A stretch of 64,000 nucleotides of DNA, taken from assembly GCA_959026725.1 (NCBI GenBank), contig CAUFMG010000005.1, positions 79,774 to 143,773 of the forward strand. The letters are read 5' to 3'. The position numbers and the translations under genes are program-made. Shown piece after piece: positions 1-8,766 of this stretch (positions are counted from its first letter, which is position 1; every line of letters starts with the position of its first letter). The notes beneath the pieces are model-generated. The model saw only the letters and a program-made list of their open reading frames with translations. It ran no database searches and was not told the origin of the DNA. The DNA is from an uncultured Collinsella sp. (GTDB lineage Bacteria > Actinomycetota > Coriobacteriia > Coriobacteriales > Coriobacteriaceae).

Positions 1-347
1 TTGAGGAAGGCCTGAACCGGCTTTGACTCGTACTTGGCCTTCTGCGCGGCCTTGTTTGTGGCCGCAGCATCAACCACACTCTCGTCGGCAACGCCCTTCG
101 CAAGGCCGGTGAGTTTGGAGAACTCCTCGAGCACCTTATTCACCTTGCCCGGACCCAGCACGATCTGCATGGTATCGTCCTCGACCAGACCCATTACGCC
201 ATCGAGTGCTTTAATACCCTCTGTGTCGACGTTGCCCGCATCTTTGACGGTCACGCGCAGGCGTGTCATGCACGCCGCGTTTGCCAGCACGTTGTCTTTA
301 CCGCCCAAAAGGTCCAGCAGCTTTTGAGCCAGCTCTTTGTTCGTCAT
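1..347 (-). CDS. PTS sugar transporter, EIIB domain (partial, runs off window)
   Basis: This is the N-terminal 115 residues of a phosphotransferase permease whose remainder lies outside the window. The protein starts MTNKELAQKLLDLLGG and carries the glucose-family EIIB signature CMTRLRVTV, in which the cysteine receives phosphate from EIIA. An EIIC membrane domain would be expected next. The ATG at 347 is preceded by a strong AAGGAGG Shine-Dalgarno sequence. It is the last of three co-directional genes after an RpiR-type regulator and the MurNAc-6-P etherase, so the likely substrate is N-acetylmuramic acid or a related wall sugar. The family is clear, while the substrate is inferred from context. 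Confidence 0.85.
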   Translation of the reverse strand, partial: MTNKELAQKLLDLLGGKDNVLANAACMTRLRVTVKDAGNVDTEGIKALDGVMGLVEDDTMQIVLGPGKVNKVLEEFSKLTGLAKGVADESVVDAAATNKAAQKAKYESKPVQAFL

Positions 348-404
348 AACTCCTCCTTGTATTGAATATCTCGTCTGGATGTCATATCAGCTCACGCCGT
401 GCGC

Positions 405-1337
<933 letters not shown>

Positions 1338-1338
1338 C

Positions 1339-2199
1339 TCATCTTTCCTGTTTCACAATGTAGTTTTGTTTAATGACATGCGTCGCCCGCTCGTAATCGC
1401 TGGCAACGTAAGCGGCGTACAAGGCGTCGACGACCATGAGTTGAGCCATACGCGAAGCCATGGCACCGCTGCGGACCAAGGGTTCACTCGCAGCGACGCC
1501 AAGCACGGCATCCGCCATGGTGGCAAGCTTGGACGAGCCATCCACTTTGGTTACGGCCACAACGGGACAGTTATGACGTTGAGCCTCGGCGGTGCAGTCC
1601 AGCACTTCTTGCGTCAAGCCCGAGTAGCTAAAGGCGATTGCAATATCGCCCTCATGCATGTTCTTGGCACACAAAAGTTGATCGTGCCAGTCGTCGTACA
1701 GATGGCACTCTTTGTCGACACGCATGAGCTTTTGCGCCAGATCGTGTGCGACCAAACGAGAGGCACCGATACCAAACAGATTGACCGCGCGCGCCCGCTT
1801 AAGATAGGCCGCGCATCGCTCAAGGACGGTGTAATCGAGCGTTCGCGCTGTCGCTTCGATCGTTCGTACGTTGCTTTTCATCACCTTCCCCACGATACGT
1901 TCGACGCTGTCATCCATGGAGATGTCCTCGAGGGCAACGTCTTTCTTGTCACCCAAGAGCGCAAGCTCGGCAATCAGCTCACGCTGGAACTCCTTATAGC
2001 CCGCAAAGCCCAAGCGTTTGCAAAAACGCAAAATGCTCGAGGGCGAGGAGAACGTGTCATCGGCAAGACCGCGGACGGACAACCCGACCACCTCGTGCGG
2101 ATGAGCGCTCACATATGCGATGACATTGCGCTCCGCCGGGCTCGCGCTGAGCTCTCGCTCTCGAAGCCGCAAAAGCAATCCGTTTGCCATCTCAAACAC
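1339..2199 (-). CDS. RpiR/MurR-family transcriptional regulator
   Basis: This is a 286-residue regulator with an N-terminal RpiR helix-turn-helix (about residues 1-80, including LADDTFSSPSSILRFCKRLGF) and a C-terminal SIS domain (about 125-260) that in this family senses a phosphosugar. It is the first gene of the murQ/PTS operon, so it most likely controls that operon with MurNAc-6-P as effector. That role is inferred from position. A GGAGGTG ribosome-binding site precedes the ATG. The gene ends in UGA one base before murQ begins. Repressor versus activator cannot be told from sequence. Confidence 0.92.
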   Translation of the reverse strand: MFEMANGLLLRLRERELSASPAERNVIAYVSAHPHEVVGLSVRGLADDTFSSPSSILRFCKRLGFAGYKEFQRELIAELALLGDKKDVALEDISMDDSVERIVGKVMKSNVRTIEATARTLDYTVLERCAAYLKRARAVNLFGIGASRLVAHDLAQKLMRVDKECHLYDDWHDQLLCAKNMHEGDIAIAFSYSGLTQEVLDCTAEAQRHNCPVVAVTKVDGSSKLATMADAVLGVAASEPLVRSGAMASRMAQLMVVDALYAAYVASDYERATHVIKQNYIVKQER

Positions 2200-2224
2200 C
2201 TCCGTTGAGAAGAATTAAAGACCA

Positions 2225-2237
2225 ACGAACCATTCGT
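2225..2237. promoter_or_regulatory. candidate operator palindrome upstream of RpiR-type regulator
   Basis: The sequence acgaaccattcgt has inverted arms ACGAA/TTCGT and lies 26 bases upstream of the RpiR-type gene start. It could be an autoregulatory site. The call is weak because the palindrome is short and there is no second copy for comparison. Confidence 0.3.
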
Positions 2238-2394
2238 ACCGTGTTAGAACTTCTTTTGCGGTACATTGTGCCGCATCGTGGCGCACTACGAGCGAGCGCT
2301 CTACCGTTCGCCCCTCAAATCCGACCGCTCGGAAATAAATGCGACACAAAATGATTCAACGAGTCAGCCCTATCAGAAACGGATTTGTTACCGG

Positions 2395-2976
2395 CTAGCG
2401 CCTCGCGTGGGCGCCGATGGGGCGCGTCACGTGGTGTACCCATACGGCGACCAGCAATACCAGCAGCATCGCGATGACATAGCCCGCAGCGTCGAAGCCC
2501 AAGTCGATTATGTCGAAATGCCTGCCGGGAACAAAAATCTTATGTACTTGGTCGCCAACGGAACAGGCAGCGCAAAAGAGCAACACGGGCACGCAACGGG
2601 AGCATACACTCCACGGACGCTTGGAAAAGCAAACCACGATCACCGAAGCGAACAATCCGACGAAGAAAAACTCTACGGTATGGGCGACGCGACGGACGTT
2701 TGCGCCTACCCACATGCGAATGGAAGCAAGTCGACCAGACCGGACATTCGAGGCAGCCGAATCGGTGCCCCCGGTTATTCCGTTCTCCGTCTGAGCTTCG
2801 CCCGTGGCATCGGCAGTCTGAACGCTCGCAGCCTGACCCTCCACCACACGTGCGGTGGACTCGCTCAGCAGCGACGTCTGCACCGCGTTTTGCTCCGTCA
2901 GCACCCAGATGCCTGCCAGCGTTGCGGCGAACAGAGCGATCGCGATCCACCCGATTATTTTCTTCGTGTGCGCCAA
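2395..2976 (-). CDS. VanZ-like membrane protein
   Basis: This 193-residue protein has an N-terminal transmembrane segment (IIGWIAIALFAATLAGIWVL), a Ser/Thr-rich extracytoplasmic stretch (about 30-80), then RRVAHTVEFFFVGL, two more hydrophobic helices, and DQVHKIFVPGRHFDIIDLGF. The H-x-x-E-F and D-x-x-H-x-x-F-x-P-G-R-x-x-x-x-x-D motifs are the VanZ-family fingerprint. VanZ proteins are linked to low-level teicoplanin resistance, but most members have no proven role. The start is TTG (2976) behind a strong GGAGG. The gene stands alone between the RpiR-type gene and the recombinase. The family call is good and the function is unknown. Confidence 0.8.
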   Translation of the reverse strand: MAHTKKIIGWIAIALFAATLAGIWVLTEQNAVQTSLLSESTARVVEGQAASVQTADATGEAQTENGITGGTDSAASNVRSGRLASIRMWVGANVRRVAHTVEFFFVGLFASVIVVCFSKRPWSVCSRCVPVLLFCAACSVGDQVHKIFVPGRHFDIIDLGFDAAGYVIAMLLVLLVAVWVHHVTRPIGAHARR

Positions 2977-3079
2977 AGGCCAACCTCCGTCTTTTTAAAT
3001 ATGAGCGAGTGTAGTCTAAATAGCAGTGTCGTCGTAGCAAAATTTGAATCGCAACAAGAAGCGACAGAGATGCTATCTC

Positions 3080-3685
3080 CTAACCCGCCTCGCGCATCCA
3101 GCGATCGAACGTCCCCACGCACACACCCAGGCGCTTTGCCGCTTGGCTGCGGGTGATATCGCCTGCCTCATAACTATCGCGCACCAGTTCAAACTGCGGA
3201 GGGCATGGCTTGCGAGGCCGGCCAAACCGCACCCCTCGCGCCCGCGCCGCCGCAATTCCCTCCGCCTGACGCTGATGGATGTTCTCGCGCTCCACCTGCG
3301 CCACGTAGCTCAACAGCTGCAGCACAATGTCGGCAATCAGTGTACTCGTCACGTCCGGCGCTTCTCCATCCTTTGCGCGCGTGTCGAGCAACGGCATATC
3401 CAGCACCACGATGGCCGTCCCGCGCTCTTTTGTAATAAGCCGCCATTCCTCGAGTATCTCGCTGTAGTTACGACCCAAGCGATCGATGGACAACACCACC
3501 AGCACGTCCCCATCCCCCAGCACGCGTAGCAGATCGCGATAACGCGGACGGTCGAAGTCCTTGCCGCTCGCACGGTCGGCATAAATATTCGCCGACTCCA
3601 CGCCATAGGCGATCAGCGCATCAAACTGCCGATTCAGGTTCTGATCACGCGAGCTCACGCGCGCATAGCCGTACACAGTCGCCAT
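3080..3685 (-). CDS. small serine recombinase (resolvase/invertase family)
   Basis: The 201-residue product begins MATVYGYARVSSRDQN, with the catalytic serine in the YxRVSS motif. It continues with IDRLGRN, which holds conserved active-site arginines, then the long E-helix, and ends in a C-terminal helix-turn-helix (about 160-200, ITRSQAAKRLGVCVGTFDRWM). Length and domain order match Hin/Gin/Tn3-type enzymes. The ATG at 3685 is preferred because the resolvase fold starts there. An upstream in-frame extension to 3802 would run through an intergenic palindrome. No transposase or obvious invertible segment is adjacent. It could be a stand-alone invertase or a resolvase left from a lost element. 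Confidence 0.88.
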   Translation of the reverse strand: MATVYGYARVSSRDQNLNRQFDALIAYGVESANIYADRASGKDFDRPRYRDLLRVLGDGDVLVVLSIDRLGRNYSEILEEWRLITKERGTAIVVLDMPLLDTRAKDGEAPDVTSTLIADIVLQLLSYVAQVERENIHQRQAEGIAAARARGVRFGRPRKPCPPQFELVRDSYEAGDITRSQAAKRLGVCVGTFDRWMREAG

Positions 3686-3704
3686 CTCATCCCCGCTTTC
3701 TTGT

Positions 3705-3743
3705 AAACCTGCCAAAAGGGACAGGTTTATTTTGGTAGGTTTT
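3705..3743. repeat. dispersed palindrome, 'acctgcc...gggacaggt' family
   Basis: The arms aaacctgccaaaa and ttttggtaggttt flank agggacaggttta. A near-identical copy lies at 16763-16799 upstream of secA. The element sits about 20 bases upstream of the recombinase start and downstream of rnr. Related GGGAC-containing repeats occur at 16830-16896, 27257-27365, 28333-28367 and 30313-30400. Confidence 0.75.
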
Positions 3744-3808
3744 ACCTCCCAAATAGCAGGCGGATAGGCGGCCGAGCAGGCGGCGACGCGGCCATCATTC
3801 AAATGCGA

Positions 3809-3830
3809 GGGCGGCCCCGAAAGACCGCCC
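3809..3830 (-). terminator. hairpin after rnr
   Basis: GGGCGG and CCGCCC arms surround a 10-base loop 26 bases past the rnr stop. There is no clear U-tract, so it may be a weak terminator or an mRNA-stabilising stem. Confidence 0.4.
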
Positions 3831-3855
3831 CCACTCCCGCACGGTCGGGATTCGG

Positions 3856-5991
3856 CTAATGGATAAGCTTAAAGTCCAAGTGTCCGCGCGTGGTATTGAC
3901 GCGCGAGACCTCGATAATCACGCGCTGGCCCAGCTCGTAACAAGCCCCCGTGTCAGCGCCCGTCAGTGTAAGCGCGTCCTCGTCGAACTCAAACCACTCG
4001 TTGCCCAGGCTTTTAATCGAGACCAGGCCCTCGACCTGCGTCAGATCCAAGCGAACAAAAAGACCCATGCTGCTGACCCACGAGATGGTTCCGGTATAGC
4101 GCTCGCCCAGACGATCCTCGTAGTACTGGGCGATCTTGATCTTTTGCGTCGCATGGCTGGCAGCGTCGGCCGCGCGCTCGGCATCGCTGCAGGCGCGACA
4201 GATCTGGGGCAGAATGCGCGGCAGCGACTCGCGCCCCTTACCGATCAGGCGCGGCGTGCGGACCAGGGCGTCCTTGCCGCCCAGCCGCTCGTAAGCCAAC
4301 TGTAGCTTGAGCACGCGGTGCACCACCAGATCGGGGTAGCGACGGATGGGGCTCGTAAAGTGGCAGTAGCACGGCGCGGCGAGCGCAAAGTGGCCCTCGT
4401 TGCGTGGCTTGTACAGCGCGCGCTGCATGCTGCGCAGAAGCAGTGTGTTGACGAGCGGCGCGCTGGCCGTACCGGCGGCAGCATCAACTGCGGCCTGCAG
4501 CTCATCGGGGCTTCCCAGGGCAATGCCAGCTGCGCGACGATCGTCGATAATACCCAGCTGAGCCAGTGCCACGGCGGCGCCGTGAAGGCTGTCGGGACTG
4601 GGGTCTTCATGCACGCGGTAGCAGGCCTCGATATCGCGGTCGGCCAGCCACTCGGCCACGCACTCATTGGCGAGCAGCATGGCTTCCTCGATCAGCGACG
4701 TGGCACACGAGCGCTCGCGCGCCACAATCTGCACGGGCACGCCGTCCTCGTCCAACAGAGCGCGAATCTCAGCCGTATCGAAGTCGACCGAACCACGCGC
4801 GCGACGAATGTGGCGGCGAAGCTCGGCGAGCTCGTTAGCGGCGACGAGAAAATCACCCAGATCGACGTTATAGCCGCGAGCAGTTTCCTCGCACGCAAGC
4901 CCACGCTCGAGCGCTTCCTCACGCGAAGTCTCTACAGCCGCAACATCCTCGGCGGCGCCCTCCAGCGCCCCATACTCCACCGCGCTGGCACGTACCAGCA
5001 GCGCTTCGGCGCCGTCGTAGTCCATGCGCACGCGCGAACGAATCACACTGGGATAGGGATCGTAGTGGCGAACGCGGCCCTGCGCATCGAGTTCAATATC
5101 GACGGTAAACGCCAGACGATCCTCGTCGGGACGAAGCGAGCACAGGTCGTTCGATAAGCGCTCAGGCAGCATGGGCAGCACTCGATCGGCCAGATACACC
5201 GATGTCGTGCGATGGCGCGCCTCAAGATCGATATGCCCGTCCCAGGCCACATAGTGCGAGACATCGGCGATGTGGACGCCCAGCTTGTAGCCGCCATCGG
5301 GCGTGCGCTCCAGCGAAATGGCATCGTCAAAGTCGCGAGCGTCGACCGGGTCGATCGTGATGATAAAGCGGTCGCGTAGATCGCGTCGGAGCGGATCTTT
5401 GAGCGCCGCGGTCACATCGAGCGAAAGGCCCTCGGCCTCGGCCAGCGCTGCCTCGGGATAGCTGTCGGTATAGCCATAGCGCGCCATTACGTATTGAACA
5501 CCCAGATCGGGCGCGTCATCGCCGCCAATACGGCGCTCGATGGTCACGGTGCCCGATTCAAGGCGCGTCGGATAGGTCAGAATGCGTGCGACCACAGCGT
5601 CACCGGGATGAACGCCCAGGCGCTCGGCCGAAGTGTCCTCGGGCAAAATGAAGAAATCGGCCTTGAGACGCGAATCGAGCGGCTCGATCACGCCGAGCGG
5701 ACCGGCCGTCTGGTACGTGCCCACCACACTGATGGCAGCGCGCTCGACGACCCCCTCAATCACGGCACGACGCTCACCATGCGGGCTGTTCTTAATGCTC
5801 ACGGCGACGATATCGCCGTCCATAATCTCGCGCTTACCGCGGCCCATGACTTTATAGTCGCCGTTCTCGGTTATGACATAGGCGCTGTGCTCATGGAGCT
5901 GCACGCGTCCGGTCAGACTCGGACGGCGCTCGCTGCGCACCGGTCCACGCTTGTTGCGGGCACCGCGCTTATGCTTGTTGTTGCGCCCCAT
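3856..5991 (-). CDS. rnr: ribonuclease R (RNase II/R family exoribonuclease)
   Basis: RNase R degrades structured RNA 3' to 5' in mRNA and rRNA turnover. The 711-residue product has a basic N-terminus (MGRNNKHKRGARNKRG), OB-type cold-shock domains (about 25-170), the catalytic RNB domain with IDPVDARDFDDAISL (about 215) supplying the metal-binding aspartates, and a C-terminal S1 domain (GTISWVSSMGLFVRL, about 640-710). The length fits RNase R of Gram-positive bacteria. The ATG follows AAGGAGG. The gene is followed by the recombinase and is co-directional with ftsE-ftsX upstream, from which it is separated by a terminator. Confidence 0.96.
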   Translation of the reverse strand: MGRNNKHKRGARNKRGPVRSERRPSLTGRVQLHEHSAYVITENGDYKVMGRGKREIMDGDIVAVSIKNSPHGERRAVIEGVVERAAISVVGTYQTAGPLGVIEPLDSRLKADFFILPEDTSAERLGVHPGDAVVARILTYPTRLESGTVTIERRIGGDDAPDLGVQYVMARYGYTDSYPEAALAEAEGLSLDVTAALKDPLRRDLRDRFIITIDPVDARDFDDAISLERTPDGGYKLGVHIADVSHYVAWDGHIDLEARHRTTSVYLADRVLPMLPERLSNDLCSLRPDEDRLAFTVDIELDAQGRVRHYDPYPSVIRSRVRMDYDGAEALLVRASAVEYGALEGAAEDVAAVETSREEALERGLACEETARGYNVDLGDFLVAANELAELRRHIRRARGSVDFDTAEIRALLDEDGVPVQIVARERSCATSLIEEAMLLANECVAEWLADRDIEACYRVHEDPSPDSLHGAAVALAQLGIIDDRRAAGIALGSPDELQAAVDAAAGTASAPLVNTLLLRSMQRALYKPRNEGHFALAAPCYCHFTSPIRRYPDLVVHRVLKLQLAYERLGGKDALVRTPRLIGKGRESLPRILPQICRACSDAERAADAASHATQKIKIAQYYEDRLGERYTGTISWVSSMGLFVRLDLTQVEGLVSIKSLGNEWFEFDEDALTLTGADTGACYELGQRVIIEVSRVNTTRGHLDFKLIH

Positions 5992-6068
5992 GGCGCCTCC
6001 TTGCTATCGATTGCGGACTCCAAAGAGTCTACCCAAATGATCCGCGATCCTGCCGTCGCATCGGAATC

Positions 6069-6102
6069 AAAAAACGGGCCGCCCCATAAGAGACGACCCG
6101 TT
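6069..6102 (-). terminator. intrinsic terminator after ftsX
   Basis: On the minus strand ACGGGTCG pairs with CGGCCCGT (one wobble) and is followed by TTTTTT. It lies 25 bases past the ftsX stop. Confidence 0.8.
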
Positions 6103-6126
6103 GGAAGGAATGAAATCCAGACATGC

Positions 6127-7047
6127 CTACACGCGCAGGTAGCGGCACATGGCGATGGCAGAACCAAAGAGACCGATAATCACGCCGACCAGGACCAGCG
6201 CAGCATAGGTCACCAGGTAGTACTGCATCGGCAGGGCAAACGACATCCAGCCGATGCTCTCCTGAAGACGCGGAATCATCAGGTTGCGCAGCAGCTCCAG
6301 CACGCCGATGGAAAGCAGCGAACCCAAAATGGCCTGCAGCACGCCCTCGGTAATGAACGGCCCGCGAATGAAGCCGTTGCTGGCACCGACCAGACGCATG
6401 ATCGCGATCTCGCGACGACGCGCCGTGATGGACAGGCGAATCGTGTTGTTGATAAAGATGAACGCGATAAAGGTCAGCAGGCCGACGAGTACCACGGCAG
6501 CAATGCGGATGTAGTTAGTCACCTGGAACAGGCGGCTCACTTCCTCCTGGCCGTACAGCACACTCGCGTTGACGTCGCCATCATCTGCGATCTTCTGGAA
6601 ATCGGCGTCCTTCTTGAGCTTCTCTGCCGTGCTCTCGACCTTGGACGGATCGTCCATCTCAATTGCAAACGAAGCCGGCAGCGGGTTCTGGCCATCGAGC
6701 GCGCTCATGGTGGCGTCGGCGTTGCCCGACATCTTGCTCGTATACTCGGCCAGCGCGTCGTCCTTGTCCTTATAGGTCACGGACTTGACGTTGCTCCACG
6801 TCTTGAGCTCGGCCTCAAAAGCCTGAACATCGGCCTGATCGGCGTCATCGCTGATGAACGCGTTGATGACAACCTGATCCTCGACGGTGCCGATCACGGA
6901 GTTCAGCATCGCAGAGCCCATGATGAAGAGGCCGATGATAAACAGCGAAAGGAAAATCGTGATGACGGCGCCGAGCGAGGTGGTCCAGTTACGGAAGAAG
7001 TGGCTGATTGCCTCTTTGAAGGAGTAGCCCACGTTAGTTGGTGCCAT
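6127..7047 (-). CDS. ftsX: cell-division ABC permease FtsX
   Basis: FtsX is the membrane partner of FtsE. The complex transmits cytoplasmic ATP hydrolysis to peptidoglycan hydrolases outside the cell during division. The 306-residue protein has the FtsX layout: a cytoplasmic start (MAPTNVGYSFKEAISHFFRNW), TM1 at about 25-50, a large extracellular domain (about 50-180), then three TM segments in the C-terminal half with the FtsX-type segment ARRREIAIMRLVGASNGFI. Its start overlaps the end of ftsE by 14 bases, so the two are translationally coupled. Confidence 0.96.
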   Translation of the reverse strand: MAPTNVGYSFKEAISHFFRNWTTSLGAVITIFLSLFIIGLFIMGSAMLNSVIGTVEDQVVINAFISDDADQADVQAFEAELKTWSNVKSVTYKDKDDALAEYTSKMSGNADATMSALDGQNPLPASFAIEMDDPSKVESTAEKLKKDADFQKIADDGDVNASVLYGQEEVSRLFQVTNYIRIAAVVLVGLLTFIAFIFINNTIRLSITARRREIAIMRLVGASNGFIRGPFITEGVLQAILGSLLSIGVLELLRNLMIPRLQESIGWMSFALPMQYYLVTYAALVLVGVIIGLFGSAIAMCRYLRV

Positions 7048-8254
7048 AGTTGCCGTAACCTCCCCTCTCCTGGTCGCGGATAACGTGGCCGCCCTCGAGG
7101 GCGATCACGCGACGGTGCATGCTATCGACCATCTCGCGGTCGTGCGTAGCGACGATCACGGTGGTACCGGTGCGGTTAATGCGCTCGAGCAGCTTCATGA
7201 TGCCCAGCGAAATCGCCGGGTCGAGATTGCCCGTCGGCTCGTCGCAGATCAACAGCGGCGGGCGGTTGACCATAGCGCGGGCGACGGCAACGCGCTGCTG
7301 CTCGCCACCGGAAAGCTGGTCGGGCAAAGAGTCCATCTGATCGGCCAGACCGACCAGACGCAGGACCTCGGGCACCTGGCTGCGAATGACGCCCTTGGGC
7401 TTGCCGATGCACTGCAGGGCAAACGCCACGTTTTCGTAGGCGGTCTTTTGCGGCAGAAGCTTAAAGTCCTGGAACACGGCGCCAATCTGACGGCGCAGGA
7501 ACGGAACCTTGCGGTTCTTGATCTTCATGAGGTCCTGACCGGCAACCAGGATGCGGCCGCTCGTCGGCTTGACGTCGCGGTTGAGCGTCGACAGCAGCGT
7601 GGTCTTACCCGAGCCGGAGTGACCGACCAGGAAGACGAACTCGCCCGGATAGATCTCGATGTTGATGTCGTCGAGTGCAGGCTTGTTGGGCTGTGCCGGA
7701 TAGATCTTGGTGACATGCTCCATAAGGATGACGGGCTCGACACCGGCCTGCTTGGCCATCTTCTTGCGGCTCGCCTGCGGGTCGATGGGCGCGAACACCG
7801 ACGTAAAATCGGGGTTGTTGAGCGCGTTGTCGAGACTTGCGACCTCGGCGGCCTGATCGCGCTCGACCACCGGCGCAGCGGGCTGCGTGGGGTCGGGAAT
7901 AGCGGCAAAGAGACCAGACTGCGCAGGCTGAGGAGCCGGTGTCGCAGGAGTCATGGGGTCGGGGATGCCGGCCATGGTAGGCTGCGGCGCGGCGGCACCA
8001 GCCTGAGGCTGCTCCACGCGAGCGGTCACGGCCTGAACGGGCTCAAAACCCGCCGTGCCGGAAAGCGCGACATCGCTGGTGGGATTGTAGGCAAAGGGAT
8101 CGGATGCCGGCTGTGCCTGATCTGCCGGCTGAACGGGGGCCTGAGCAACAGGCTGGCCCTCTGAATCCGGAGTGGCGAAACGACTGCCCTGGACGCCTGG
8201 CTGCGTCTTGGGGGCATCATCGCCCGCACCGGAGGTACGGAAGTGGTTACCCAC
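7034..8254 (-). CDS. ftsE: cell-division ATP-binding protein FtsE with long N-terminal extension
   Basis: The C-terminal 230 residues are a complete FtsE ATPase: VILMEHVTKIYP, Walker A GHSGSGKTTLL, Q-loop VFQDFKLLP, signature LSGGEQQRVAVARA, Walker B LLICDEPTGNLDP and switch His ATHDREM. FtsE normally starts at the first of these motifs. Here about 170 residues precede it, low in complexity and rich in Pro, Ala and Gln (for example QPVAQAPVQPADQAQPASDP). The reading frame is continuous. A GTG start at 8254 follows AAGGAG, which supports the long form. The extension is probably disordered and cytoplasmic, possibly a docking arm. The gene overlaps ftsX by 14 bases. Confidence 0.95.
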   Translation of the reverse strand: MGNHFRTSGAGDDAPKTQPGVQGSRFATPDSEGQPVAQAPVQPADQAQPASDPFAYNPTSDVALSGTAGFEPVQAVTARVEQPQAGAAAPQPTMAGIPDPMTPATPAPQPAQSGLFAAIPDPTQPAAPVVERDQAAEVASLDNALNNPDFTSVFAPIDPQASRKKMAKQAGVEPVILMEHVTKIYPAQPNKPALDDINIEIYPGEFVFLVGHSGSGKTTLLSTLNRDVKPTSGRILVAGQDLMKIKNRKVPFLRRQIGAVFQDFKLLPQKTAYENVAFALQCIGKPKGVIRSQVPEVLRLVGLADQMDSLPDQLSGGEQQRVAVARAMVNRPPLLICDEPTGNLDPAISLGIMKLLERINRTGTTVIVATHDREMVDSMHRRVIALEGGHVIRDQERGGYGNYGTN

Positions 8255-8358
8255 TGGTGCTCCTTATCGTCGTGCGTTTAAACTACATGAGCGCTTTGTA
8301 TTTTAGCAGTATTAGCTTTGCTGCACATAAGAAGCATGGCGTGCTTAGGGATCCCGTC

Positions 8359-8481
8359 GGCCGGGCACAGGGTTACTCTCCAAATCGTCCTCGGACATGT
8401 CGGAGCCCCCGCTGCGCGCTTCGCGCGGCAGGGGCTCCTCCGTCCTGCGGAAAGATTTGGAGAGTAACCCTGTGCCCGGCC
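8359..8481. repeat. 123-bp nested palindrome (28-bp perfect outer arms)
   Basis: Outer arms at 8359-8386 and 8454-8481 are perfect 28-base inverted repeats beginning ggccgggcacagggttac. An inner hairpin (ggagcccc/ggggctcc, then gctgcgcg/cgcgcggc) sits at the centre, separated from the outer stem by asymmetric unpaired segments. It lies in the 512-base gap between the ftsE start and the zinc-ribbon gene at 8767. The rest of that gap holds the repeat at 8611 and no recognisable gene. Confidence 0.85.
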
Positions 8482-8610
8482 TGCGATAACTAAGGGGTCG
8501 CCGCGTTTATCTTGGGGTGCTGCATATACAACGCTGGAAGGGTCTGAATTGCGCTTTGTCGATATATGCCCTTTTCCCTGATGGGACCGTGCTTGAGGGG
8601 CGTCTTCATG

Positions 8611-8677
8611 AGTTGCGGTGAAATAGGGACTGTTTTACCAGTTAAAAGGTCTAATCAGTCCCTATTTCACCGCAACT
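8611..8677. repeat. 'agttgcggtgaaata' palindrome, copy 1
   Basis: Perfect 22-base arms (8611-8632 and 8656-8677) begin agttgcggtgaaataggg and enclose a 23-base AT-rich loop. Further copies of the same arms occur at 9472, 49154 and 51933. This copy is upstream of the zinc-ribbon gene. Confidence 0.9.
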
Positions 8678-8766
8678 TAAATTAAGGCTAATTGTTGCGC
8701 AACTCGAATTTGAATAATCGCTTTACATTGGCCTCGATTGGAACGTCTATGGTTGTGGGGGCTGGT

